Below are positions 25,758 to 34,267 of a DNA stretch of 64,000 nt, piece after piece. The position numbers and the translations under genes are program-made. The stretch is from NCBI GenBank assembly GCA_902465605.1, contig CABQNT010000010.1:50988-114987 (forward strand), written 5' to 3'. The stretch comes from Prevotella sp902465605 (GTDB lineage: Bacteria > Bacteroidota > Bacteroidia > Bacteroidales > Bacteroidaceae). The notes beneath the pieces were generated by a model. It did no database searches and was not told where the DNA came from. It saw only the letters and a list, made by a program, of their open reading frames with translations. Positions within the stretch are counted from its first letter, which is position 1. Every line of letters starts with the position of its first letter.

Positions 25758-26957
25758 ATGAAAACATTTCGTTCCATAGAAGAGTTGATCAAAGTATTGG
25801 GGAGAGAGAAGATATTGCTGCGCGAGATGTTCGCCAAACGCAAATCGTTCTCTTTCAAGACCGACTATGCACGCGAATTGGTTGACTATAAAGAAGAACG
25901 AATCAGGTTTTTGATAGACTATGGCATAATACACGAATCGGGCAACTACTTGGAAATGGAAGACGTGTATCTGCAATTCTTTGAAGAAGTGTTAGAGGTA
26001 AACGAACAAATCAACACGGCTTCGGTGGCAGAATATATCACAACGCTCAATGAGAATATTGAATACTATCTGAAAGAGAATAATGAGCGCCGCCGCATGG
26101 ACTATCACAAAAAGGTAAGAAAGATTCTGAAAAACATTGCGCTTACCACTGTTCGCAACGTGATAGACCTGAAACGAAATGTGGATAATACGTATAAAAA
26201 CGAACCTAATTATCTTGTCAAGAGAGCAAGGCTCATCCATTTGGACGAGAAACGCGACACCATTGCAACGCTCATCAAGGAGGTTGAGAACGTAATCGAC
26301 ATAAGCCAACCCGTGTTTTTTGCGCAAGCCATGGATGAACAGTTGCGCAGCGTGGTGATAGATGTGAAACTACAGCTGAACGAGGTTTATCACAATTTGT
26401 TGGAAATTGATCGGCAAATTATTGGCTATCTGAATTTCATTGATTACCAAAATAAACTTTTCAAGAAAATTCAGCAAATAAAGTACCTGAAAGATCAACT
26501 AACCTGGGAAGAACATACCAATGTAAAAATGGTGGTGGGACAGACGAATCCTGTTTGGATAGAGCCACAAGCTGGATACAGACTCAAGCTGTCTATCAAC
26601 TATTTACGCAACGAAGATGGGGCGATAGAACTTCTTCAAAACGTCATGCAACGCATCAAATTGCCCAACAAGGCGCAACAAACGGCTGCCGAAGCTATTG
26701 ATGCGGCTTATATTCAGCAACAAGAAGAACGAATATCGGTAGTGAGCCAGCAAGAAATGATGAATGCCTTTAGAGCGCAAGGCAGCCATTTGTTTGCTTT
26801 CGTGATGAACCATGCGTATAAAAGAGAATTGAACATCGAAGAAAAGCTGGTGCTATTTTGCCAAATAGCCACACAATACGAAAGCGAATTGCGTTTTACA
26901 AGTCAAACTGAAACTACTCAAAACATAGAGTATCCACTTATTTATCCGGCAAAATAA
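25758..26957 (+). CDS. Wadjet JetA/MksF-like kleisin subunit (divergent)
   Basis: 399 aa, mostly helical, with no signal peptide. The N-terminal 90 residues look like a winged-helix region (YARELVDYKEERIRFLIDYGIIHESGNYLEMEDVYLQFFEEVLEVN). A long helical middle contains two heptad-rich stretches (YITTLNENIEYYLKENNERRRMDYHKKVRKIL; IDRQIIGYLNFIDYQNKLFKKIQQIKYLKDQL), and a second helical domain ends it. Size, fold pattern and first place in a four-gene operon with an SMC-like ATPase and a toprim protein match the kleisin JetA/MksF. The assignment rests mainly on this context, because the sequence lacks a short diagnostic motif. Its stop overlaps the next start (TAATG). Codon use is more A/T-rich than in neighbouring operons. 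Confidence 0.65.
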   Translation: MKTFRSIEELIKVLGREKILLREMFAKRKSFSFKTDYARELVDYKEERIRFLIDYGIIHESGNYLEMEDVYLQFFEEVLEVNEQINTASVAEYITTLNENIEYYLKENNERRRMDYHKKVRKILKNIALTTVRNVIDLKRNVDNTYKNEPNYLVKRARLIHLDEKRDTIATLIKEVENVIDISQPVFFAQAMDEQLRSVVIDVKLQLNEVYHNLLEIDRQIIGYLNFIDYQNKLFKKIQQIKYLKDQLTWEEHTNVKMVVGQTNPVWIEPQAGYRLKLSINYLRNEDGAIELLQNVMQRIKLPNKAQQTAAEAIDAAYIQQQEERISVVSQQEMMNAFRAQGSHLFAFVMNHAYKRELNIEEKLVLFCQIATQYESELRFTSQTETTQNIEYPLIYPAK

Positions 26958-27511
26958 TGAAAAAGACCGAAGAAATTTTTAGCATATTAAGCAAGGGCAT
27001 GTTTATCTCACGCAATAGCACGTCGCAAAGCATGAGGGCTTATTACGACTTGCTGGAAGACCATCAACAAGAATATGCCGACTATTATGCTGGCATTGGC
27101 TTTTTGTTAGAAGGGGGTAATGGGTATTTTTATTTTTGCAGAAAAGAGAGTAAGGCCGATATGCAACGCAAATTAGAGCGCATGGCACAATGGATTGACA
27201 TTCTTGATTTCTTGAAAACATACAATGGTACCTTTTCGTCAGGCTTTGAATTCATGACGTCAGACATCGAGGTAAGATTGAGTTCGGATATTGAGTTGAA
27301 GGAGAAGGCTGAACAATTGTTTCGTGGCAGGCACAGCACGCATCAGGAAATCATAGAGCGGTTAATGAAAGAGTTAACCGACAATGGCTTTGCCGAACTT
27401 ATTAGTGAGGTGACAAAACAGTATGTAGTGACAGATGCGTTTCATTACATGGAAGAACTTGTTGACTGCTTAACCATATCAGAGGAGGTGAAGAATGAGA
27501 TACCTGAATAA
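26957..27511 (+). CDS. Wadjet JetB/MksE-like subunit (divergent)
   Basis: 184 aa. An N-terminal helix with a winged-helix-like core (AYYDLLEDHQQEYADYYAGIGFLLEGGNGYFYF, where the GG-GYFYF wing is typical of MksE/DUF4194 proteins) is followed by a second winged-helix-like domain (FRGRHSTHQEIIERLMKELTDNGFAELI). JetB/MksE proteins are KITE-like partners that bind the kleisin. It starts on the stop of the JetA-like gene and overlaps the ATPase gene by 17 bp, so stoichiometric, coupled expression is likely. Identification relies on context plus the wing motif. Confidence 0.68.
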   Translation: MKKTEEIFSILSKGMFISRNSTSQSMRAYYDLLEDHQQEYADYYAGIGFLLEGGNGYFYFCRKESKADMQRKLERMAQWIDILDFLKTYNGTFSSGFEFMTSDIEVRLSSDIELKEKAEQLFRGRHSTHQEIIERLMKELTDNGFAELISEVTKQYVVTDAFHYMEELVDCLTISEEVKNEIPE

Positions 27512-30500
27512 GATTGTTTTCATCAACAGCGCACATATTCCGTATGCAGAAGTAAAGGTAGACGGCAACGTTCACTTTGTTGGAACACAAGGTGTCGGTA
27601 AAAGTACGGTGCTACGAGCGTTGTTGTTTTTCTACAACGCCGACAAATTGAAGCTGGGTATTCCGCGTGAAAAGCAGTCTTTCGATGCTTTTTATTTTCC
27701 GTACCCTAACTCTTATATCGTTTACGAAGTGGTAAGAGATGCCAATGCGTATTTCATTTTGGCCTTTAAGCATCGTGGTAGGGTGGCTTTTAGGTTTATC
27801 GACTGTGCTTATCGGCGTGAGATACTCATGAGCGAGCAAGGTGAAGTGTACACCGAGTGGATGCACATACAACAAAAAATAGACAAAGGGGTACACACTT
27901 CTCGTATCATTGATAGGTATGAGGAGTATCGCGATATTATATTTGGAAACCGACATGAGGTGCAACCCGAGTTTCGTAAGTATGCCATTGCCGAAAGTAA
28001 TAAGTATCAAAACATTCCACGAACCATTCAAAACGTGTTTCTGAACACGAAGCTGGATGCCGAATTCATCAAAAACACCATGATTAGTTCGATGACGGAT
28101 GACGAGATTTCTATTGATTTGGCTTACTATAGAAGTCAGGTGTCGGCGTTTGAACAAGAATACAACGACGTTCATTTGTGGTATAAAACCGACAAGCATG
28201 GGGTGGTTACGGTGCGAAGAGACGCCGATAAAGTGGAGAAGGCTTATCATAACTTATTGATGATTACCGCTAAAATCAAAGAGTTGATCAGCGAATTGGT
28301 ATATGCTTATCAACGAGATGAACAGCGTTTGCCCTTGTTACATCAAGAATTAGGAAAATTAAAAGAAGAGTTTGAGCGTATCAACAGACTGATTTCAGAA
28401 GAAAGCGGCAAGTACAACAAACAGAAGGATGGTAAAAATCGTGAGTTGGGAGCGGTAGATGCTCGTTTGAAAGAAATTGCTGACAAAAGAAAGTTTTACC
28501 AGCAAAGCGATATCTTGTCTGTGGTTAGCAGAATTGAGAAAGAGGATTTTGTGAAAAACGAAATAGAGAATAAGAAACGATATAAAGAAGAACTAACGCT
28601 GCAACATAAGAGTATCACCGATAAATACACAGCACTGACAGATAAACTGCAATTAGAACTTCGCACTATTGAAGCCACTTGTAACGAAAAGAAAAACCTT
28701 TTGCAAGCGGTGTACAACAGGGAAGTGGAGCGTATAACACAACAAAAAGAGGAGCGAAACAAAGAGATTTATGCGCATTTTGATGTTGAAAGCCAAACTG
28801 TTGATGAGAAAATGCAAATCGCTAACACTGATTTGGCGGCCGCAAAGAGCAAAAGATTGCTATGCCAGAATACTCATTTGTACGCAAACGAGTTGGAACA
28901 ATGTAAAAATAAAATAGATCAACTGCATGAACAGCATAGGAAAACAGAAATTGAAAAGGAGAAAAATCGCAGTAAAATCAATGAACTGAGGCATGAAGCT
29001 GAAGCCGAAAGGCAAAAAATAGAGCAGGAATTGCAAGCTCAACTGAAAGACTTGGACCGAAAGAATGAAAAGCTTGCTCAACAAATAGCTAAACTTGATG
29101 AGCTTCTTGCACAGTACAAGGGATCGTTTTATGAGTGGCTGTCTACGCATAAGCAGGGCTGGCAACAAACGATTGGCAAGGTGGTTGACGAACAACATGT
29201 ATTGTATAACAATCTGCTGCACCCGCAATTGAGCAGTCAGCACAATGCTTCGCTCTTTGGAGTAGATGTGGATTTGTCGCATATAGAGCGTGAACTCCGT
29301 ACGCCAGACGATTTGAAAGCAGAAAAACAAGATGCTGAACAAGAGATTGAAGAAAATAAAAAGCGTATTTATGAATGTACCACTGCCAACCAAGAGAACA
29401 TCCAACAAATAGAAAATCGGTATGCCAAACAGATTAGAGACCTACGCATGGCACACCAAACGTTAGAAGCCAATTTGCTACAAATGGGCCAACAGATAAA
29501 AGTTGAACAGGTTAAAATGCAAAATTGGGATAAACGAAACGAGGAAGAAAAACAAAAAAGATTAGAAAATATTGACCTTCAAATCAGTAAACTGCAAGAA
29601 CAGCTATCTACCTTCCAACAAGAAAAAGAGAAATTGCGCAATAAACGGAGTCGGGAGTTGAAAGCTTGTGAACAAGAATCCGCATCTGCCAACAATGCAA
29701 AACGTAAAGATAAGGATAGCAAAATAGAAATATTGCTACAAGAAACCCAAGAAAAAACCACCGCTATCAATAGTCAGATTGATCAGTTAAAAATACAAGA
29801 AAGCAGCGAGTTGGCTGGACAAGGGGTGAATACAGATGCTTTGCAACAAATAAACGATAAGCTGATAACGTTACAAAGGGAGCTTGATTTTATAAACAAC
29901 AACCGCAAACGATATTTCGAGTATTTATCGTTTGTAGAAGAATGGTTGCCCGAAGAGGATAAAAAGAAAGAGCAAAAGAGGAAGTTGGAAAATGAATTGG
30001 CGCTGTTGGATGAAAAATTTAGGTTGAGAAGTAGTCGATTAGGACAACAGAAATTGCAGTTTGAAACAAAAATAAGGGATAAAGAAGCGGAACAAACACA
30101 ATTGGAAAAAGGGTTGACAGCGGTTGATAATTTCAAACTGTCTATGGAGAGTACAACTTCTATAGAATGGACAACTGCCAAACCAAAGACGTCAACAGAC
30201 CCTACAGAGCAGGTTTTGCAATTACTAAAAGACAGCCTATATGACAAACTTGGGAAGGCTGATGCGTTAAAACAAAACGTAGATCGGTTTAAAAGTTACT
30301 TCTCTACGAAGAACACTTTCGCCTTTAAAACCCAATTAAACACAGATGATGACTATATGACATTTGCGCAAAATTTGTGCGACTTTATAGATCATGACAA
30401 AATAGAGGAATATAGTAGGAGGCTTAGCAATAGATATGGCGACATCTTGCAACGCATATCAAAAGAGGTGGGAAGCATTAACAGCTATGCCAGTGAGATA

Positions 30501-31160
30501 GGAAAGATCATTAACGACATCAATGCCGACTTCCACGAACGTAACTTTGCGGGCGTAATTAAAGAAATTGCCTTGCGCAGTCAGCCCAGTAGCGACCGCT
30601 TAATGATATTGCTCAACGATATGAAAACCTTTAACGACGAGCATACCTACGACATAGGCGAACTGAATTTGTTTTCATCTGTACAACAAAGAGATGATAC
30701 CAACAGCGGGGTCACCAAACGATTGTTTGAATTCATGGTGTGCTTAAACGAGAATCCGAACAGAAGTAGGTTGGTTTTGAGCGATACTTTCAAACTGCAA
30801 TTCCGCATCAAAGAAAACGATAACGATACGGGTTGGATAGAAAAAATATCGAATGTAGGGTCGGATGGAACGGATATTTTAGTGAAAGCAATGGTTAACA
30901 TCATGCTTATCAACGTGTTTAAGGAAAAGGTGTCGAGAAAGTTTGGCGACTTTACCTTACATTGTATGATGGATGAGATTGGTAAATTGCATCCCAACAA
31001 CGTGCGGGGAATACTGGAATTTGCAAATGTTCGCAACATCTATTTGGTGAACAGCTCGCCTATATCGTATGCGGTATCCGATTACAAATATACTTATCTG
31101 CTCACAAAAGATAACAAATCGAACACGCTTGTCAAAGCACTTATTACGATGAAGGTATGA
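27495..31160 (+). CDS. Wadjet JetC/MksB-like SMC-family ATPase
   Basis: 1221 aa. Walker A is GTQGVGKST at residues 30-38. An ABC head segment runs to about 230. Long antiparallel coiled-coil arms run from about 265 to 560 and 615 to 900 and are very rich in Glu, Lys and Gln. A central non-coiled hinge-like region (FYEWLSTHKQGWQQTIGKVVDEQHVLYNNLLHPQLS) lies near 550-590. The C-terminal head has a signature-like GSDGTDILVKAM and Walker B with catalytic Glu in LHCMMDE (D1160, E1161), then a D-loop/switch region (LVNSSPIS). It is the motor that loads and extrudes DNA in MukB/MksB/JetC complexes. Small hinge and gene context favour Wadjet/Mks over classical SMC. Confidence 0.85.
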   Translation: MRYLNKIVFINSAHIPYAEVKVDGNVHFVGTQGVGKSTVLRALLFFYNADKLKLGIPREKQSFDAFYFPYPNSYIVYEVVRDANAYFILAFKHRGRVAFRFIDCAYRREILMSEQGEVYTEWMHIQQKIDKGVHTSRIIDRYEEYRDIIFGNRHEVQPEFRKYAIAESNKYQNIPRTIQNVFLNTKLDAEFIKNTMISSMTDDEISIDLAYYRSQVSAFEQEYNDVHLWYKTDKHGVVTVRRDADKVEKAYHNLLMITAKIKELISELVYAYQRDEQRLPLLHQELGKLKEEFERINRLISEESGKYNKQKDGKNRELGAVDARLKEIADKRKFYQQSDILSVVSRIEKEDFVKNEIENKKRYKEELTLQHKSITDKYTALTDKLQLELRTIEATCNEKKNLLQAVYNREVERITQQKEERNKEIYAHFDVESQTVDEKMQIANTDLAAAKSKRLLCQNTHLYANELEQCKNKIDQLHEQHRKTEIEKEKNRSKINELRHEAEAERQKIEQELQAQLKDLDRKNEKLAQQIAKLDELLAQYKGSFYEWLSTHKQGWQQTIGKVVDEQHVLYNNLLHPQLSSQHNASLFGVDVDLSHIERELRTPDDLKAEKQDAEQEIEENKKRIYECTTANQENIQQIENRYAKQIRDLRMAHQTLEANLLQMGQQIKVEQVKMQNWDKRNEEEKQKRLENIDLQISKLQEQLSTFQQEKEKLRNKRSRELKACEQESASANNAKRKDKDSKIEILLQETQEKTTAINSQIDQLKIQESSELAGQGVNTDALQQINDKLITLQRELDFINNNRKRYFEYLSFVEEWLPEEDKKKEQKRKLENELALLDEKFRLRSSRLGQQKLQFETKIRDKEAEQTQLEKGLTAVDNFKLSMESTTSIEWTTAKPKTSTDPTEQVLQLLKDSLYDKLGKADALKQNVDRFKSYFSTKNTFAFKTQLNTDDDYMTFAQNLCDFIDHDKIEEYSRRLSNRYGDILQRISKEVGSINSYASEIGKIINDINADFHERNFAGVIKEIALRSQPSSDRLMILLNDMKTFNDEHTYDIGELNLFSSVQQRDDTNSGVTKRLFEFMVCLNENPNRSRLVLSDTFKLQFRIKENDNDTGWIEKISNVGSDGTDILVKAMVNIMLINVFKEKVSRKFGDFTLHCMMDEIGKLHPNNVRGILEFANVRNIYLVNSSPISYAVSDYKYTYLLTKDNKSNTLVKALITMKV

Positions 31161-32005
31161 ATATCACACGTTCTCTATTGGAGAATCTATGCGCATTGGC
31201 TGCCGGCGAAACGATTGCTGCCAGTAAATTAAAGGGTAAATGGGTAAACGAAATGCAGCAAGATGGTGTGCTTGTCGCGATTAGTCATGGCAGCAGGGTG
31301 ACGTATAAGGTAGCTGCTGTTGACTATTTTCAAAAATATTTGGCTGAAAAATACAATTTGCGAGATGTGCAGGCCATACTGGATATGAAGCTGAACCATG
31401 ATACCGAACGGAGTAGGCAGGTGGCATTGTCGGGAAATTCGAAGTTGTTGAGACAACGAACAATGAGGGGTTTTTTGGTAAACGGATACGAACCGTTGGA
31501 GGTAGAGCTGTCGGGCGTGCGTCAAACACTTCGTTTTCAACCTGGCATGCTGCCTTTTATCCATGATTATCCTTCGTTTGTTATTCCTACTGACGTAACG
31601 GTTATAGGTATGGAGAATGTGGAAAACTTCGTGCAGATAGCCCATCAGCGTTATTTGTTTCCTAACAACAGACTGTTGTTTGTATCACGTTATCCCCAAT
31701 CGGGCGATTTGATAAAATGGTTGAAAACCATTCCTAACCCTTATATCCACTTTGGTGATTTTGATTTGGCGGGTATACATATCTATTTATCAGAATTTTA
31801 CAAGCATTTAGGTTCTCGTGCTTCGTTCCTCATTCCCACCGACATAGCCACACGTTTACAACACGGTAGTGGACAAAGATACGATGCTCAATACGACAAA
31901 TTCAAAGATATGGTTGTTACAGATCAGCGGGTACAGCCTCTGGTTGACCTTATTCATCGTACACATAAAGGTTACGATCAAGAGGGATATATACAAAAAG
32001 AATAA
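31157..32005 (+). CDS. Wadjet JetD/MksG-like toprim nuclease subunit (compact)
   Basis: 282 aa, overlapping the ATPase gene by 4 bp (ATGA). Residues 1-60 look like a winged helix (ALAAGETIAASKLKGKWVNEMQQDGVLVAISHGSRVTYKV). The C-terminal half is a toprim fold with the metal-binding residues in place: VIGMENVENF (E153) and HFGDFDLAGIHIY (D201, D203). JetD proteins (DUF3322/DUF2220) are related to topo VI-A/Spo11 and cleave the plasmid trapped by the SMC motor. At 282 aa it is shorter than the roughly 400-aa JetD proteins, suggesting a reduced arm/hub region. Confidence 0.78.
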   Translation: MNITRSLLENLCALAAGETIAASKLKGKWVNEMQQDGVLVAISHGSRVTYKVAAVDYFQKYLAEKYNLRDVQAILDMKLNHDTERSRQVALSGNSKLLRQRTMRGFLVNGYEPLEVELSGVRQTLRFQPGMLPFIHDYPSFVIPTDVTVIGMENVENFVQIAHQRYLFPNNRLLFVSRYPQSGDLIKWLKTIPNPYIHFGDFDLAGIHIYLSEFYKHLGSRASFLIPTDIATRLQHGSGQRYDAQYDKFKDMVVTDQRVQPLVDLIHRTHKGYDQEGYIQKE

Positions 32006-32007
32006 CC

Positions 32008-32040
32008 GTATGCGTGCCCCTCATGAAAGGGGAGCGCATC
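32008..32040 (+). terminator. imperfect hairpin at the end of the SMC-type operon
   Basis: TGCG...CCCCT pairs with AGGGG...CGCA (about 32010-32037), with a 2-bp mismatch in the middle. No strong T tract follows, so it is a weak terminator candidate. Confidence 0.4.
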
Positions 32041-32168
32041 TATACAGCAAACAATCTTCTTGTCTTCTGATTCGGTAGTAGCATGACAGAAGTCGCAAAA
32101 GATGCTTCTGTCTGGGCAAAAAGACAAGTTCTTCCGTCTAAATGTATGGTCGTTCTATTAATAATGTA

Positions 32169-32176
32169 TAACTTTG
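32169..32176 (+). promoter_or_regulatory. -7 box upstream of the epimerase-like gene
   Basis: TAACTTTG, 16 bp upstream of the ATG at 32192. This implies a very short leader and independent transcription from the Wadjet-like operon. Confidence 0.5.
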
Positions 32177-32191
32177 CAGAAAAATAGCACA

Positions 32192-33283
32192 ATGAATATA
32201 TGTATCGTAGCGGGCGCCCGGCCCAACTTTGTCAAGGTAGCACCCATCATCAGGGCCATCCATAAGGCGGCAGATGCAGGTAGAGATATTTCTTACCAAT
32301 TGGTTTATGCCGGTAAAGAAGACGATCCCACCCTGGAGAAGTCGCTTTTTGATGATCTTCAAATGCCCTATCCAGACACCTATCTGGGTGTGGATTGTGA
32401 GAATCTCAACCAACTCACCGGACTCGTCATGGCTGGTTTTGAACATTATTTGCAGACCCATCCTACCGATGTAGTGATAGTCGTGGACGACTTGGCCTCT
32501 ACGTTGGCAACGGCCATCGTGACGAAGAAGCAAGGCATCACGCTGGCGCATCTGGTCGCAGGCACGCGAAGTTTTGACATCAACATGCCCAAAGAAATCA
32601 ACAGACTGGTCATTGATGGGTTGAGCGACTTGTTGTTCACGGCCGGCATGGGCAGCAACAGCACTGCTACGCGTGAGGGTGCTGAGTTGTCGAAGATATA
32701 CATGGTGGGCAATATCTTGATGGATACGTTGCGCTTCAATCACGGTAGGCTGCAACGTCCTGCCGTGCTTGACGAGCTGGGTGTGAGAGAAGGCGATTGC
32801 ATTGTTTTCACTTTGAACCGCAAGGCTTTGTTGGCAGACAAGGCAAACCTCAAAGACATGCTCCATGCCATGCTTGATAAAGCCGCCGGCAAGATGGTTC
32901 TGGCACCGCTTCGCAGTCGTTCGGCAGCTGTCGTGGCTGAACTTTTAGGTTCAAATCATCCTACATTCAAGCTGATAAAACCACTTTCTTACTTGCAGTT
33001 TGGCTATCTCACCGCTCATGCTTGCGGTGTGATTACCGACAGTGGCAATGTGGCCGAAGAGGCAACGTTCAACAACATTCCCTGCATCACGCTCAACAGT
33101 TACACCGAACATATTGAAACGGTCAAGATTGGTTCCAACGTCTTGGTTGGCGAAGATGCCCATTTGTTGGGCAAGGCCGTTGAGGATATGGTGAATGGCA
33201 CGTGGAAAAAATGCGCCATTCCCGACAGGTGGGACGGAAGGAGTGCCGAGCGTATCGTACAGATATTATTGGAACAGCCATAA
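32192..33283 (+). CDS. UDP-N-acetylglucosamine 2-epimerase-like protein (divergent paralogue)
   Basis: 363 aa from ATG 32192. The fold is that of the non-hydrolysing WecB/MnaA family: the N-terminal MNICIVAGARPNFVKVAPI is intact, with TDSGNVAEEATFNNIPC late in the protein. Several active-site motifs are altered. The usual HVEAGLR reads HLVAGTR (Glu replaced by Val), PEExNR reads PKEINR, THR/HREN reads TLNRKAL (catalytic His replaced), and HPNP is absent (APLRSRS). In E. coli WecB these positions include Glu131 and His213. The protein may have another substrate or no epimerase activity. It precedes an SDR gene by 74 bp. Confidence 0.8.
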   Translation: MNICIVAGARPNFVKVAPIIRAIHKAADAGRDISYQLVYAGKEDDPTLEKSLFDDLQMPYPDTYLGVDCENLNQLTGLVMAGFEHYLQTHPTDVVIVVDDLASTLATAIVTKKQGITLAHLVAGTRSFDINMPKEINRLVIDGLSDLLFTAGMGSNSTATREGAELSKIYMVGNILMDTLRFNHGRLQRPAVLDELGVREGDCIVFTLNRKALLADKANLKDMLHAMLDKAAGKMVLAPLRSRSAAVVAELLGSNHPTFKLIKPLSYLQFGYLTAHACGVITDSGNVAEEATFNNIPCITLNSYTEHIETVKIGSNVLVGEDAHLLGKAVEDMVNGTWKKCAIPDRWDGRSAERIVQILLEQP

Positions 33284-33357
33284 ACGTATCACCAACAAAG
33301 GCCTTGCCAGCATTACTGCGCATGCGCAGGACGGAGCAAGGCCGTGTTTTTTCAGCT

Positions 33358-34137
33358 ATGAAGAAAATTGCTTTGATTACAGGTGCCACAAGCGGAATAG
33401 GTGAAGCTTGTGCCCGTGCGTTTGCAAAAAACGGTTACGACCTTATCTTGACAGGTCGCAACCAAGTGCGTTTGAACCAGCTCACCGCCGAGTTGGCGCA
33501 TCTTAACGTCGATGTTGTCACCCTTTGCTTCGACGTACGCGACCGCTTGGCGGCTACGGCGGCCTTGGAGTCGCTTGACGAAAAGTGGCGCAACGTTGAC
33601 GTGTTGGTCAACAACGCTGGACTGGCATTGGGGTTAGAACCCGAATACGAAGGGAGTTTCGACGATTGGGACACGATGATAGACACCAATATCAAGGGAT
33701 TACTCACGATGACCAGATTGATTGTGCCAGGCATGGTGGCCCGCAACCGTGGGCATGTTATCAACATTGGTTCAGTGGCTGGCGACGCGGCCTATGCCAA
33801 CGGCAATGTGTATTGTGCCACCAAGGCAGCGGTAAAGGTATTGAGCGACGGCTTGAGGGTTGACCTTGCAAACACAGCCGTGCGTGTCACCACTGTCAAA
33901 CCGGGGTTGGTGCAAACCAATTTCAGTGTTACACGCTTCCATGGCGACCAGACTCGCGCAGACCATGTCTATGATGGCATCCAGCCACTTACGGGCGACG
34001 ACATTGCCGATGTGGTGCTTTATGCCGCTCAAGCACCACAACATGTGCAAATAGCCGAAGTGCTTGTGCTGGCCACCCATCAGGCCAATGGCTCCACCAT
34101 CAGTCGCAATGCCGCGCGAAACGAGTCACTGTCCTAA
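33358..34137 (+). CDS. SDR-family NAD(P)-dependent oxidoreductase (YdfG-like)
   Basis: 259 aa from ATG 33358 (ALITGATSGIGEACARAF). An in-frame extension upstream overlaps the preceding gene and is not part of the fold. Classical SDR motifs are present: TGATSGIG for the cofactor, VNNAGLALG, and the catalytic Ser/Tyr/Lys in INIGSVAG...YCATKAA. The C-terminal KPGLVQTNFSVTRF is close to YdfG-type serine/3-hydroxy-acid dehydrogenases, whose physiological substrate varies. A hairpin (34161-34194, ATGCCTT/AAGGCAT core) lies just downstream. Confidence 0.9.
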   Translation: MKKIALITGATSGIGEACARAFAKNGYDLILTGRNQVRLNQLTAELAHLNVDVVTLCFDVRDRLAATAALESLDEKWRNVDVLVNNAGLALGLEPEYEGSFDDWDTMIDTNIKGLLTMTRLIVPGMVARNRGHVINIGSVAGDAAYANGNVYCATKAAVKVLSDGLRVDLANTAVRVTTVKPGLVQTNFSVTRFHGDQTRADHVYDGIQPLTGDDIADVVLYAAQAPQHVQIAEVLVLATHQANGSTISRNAARNESLS

Positions 34138-34267
34138 CCATAGGGCAGGCGGCGGACAGCCCTCAACCATGCCTTTACCATCTAAGGCATGAGGCCGGGG
34201 TAGCAATGTCGGGGCTATGCGCATACCGTGAAGGCACCCGGCATGCACTTCAATTCGTGAGATTCGT

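Noticed and set aside
25758..32005. Housekeeping MukBEF or SMC-ScpAB condensin
   Set aside because: A toprim-domain nuclease gene is the fourth member of the operon, a feature of Wadjet/MksG systems and not of MukBEF or SMC-ScpAB.
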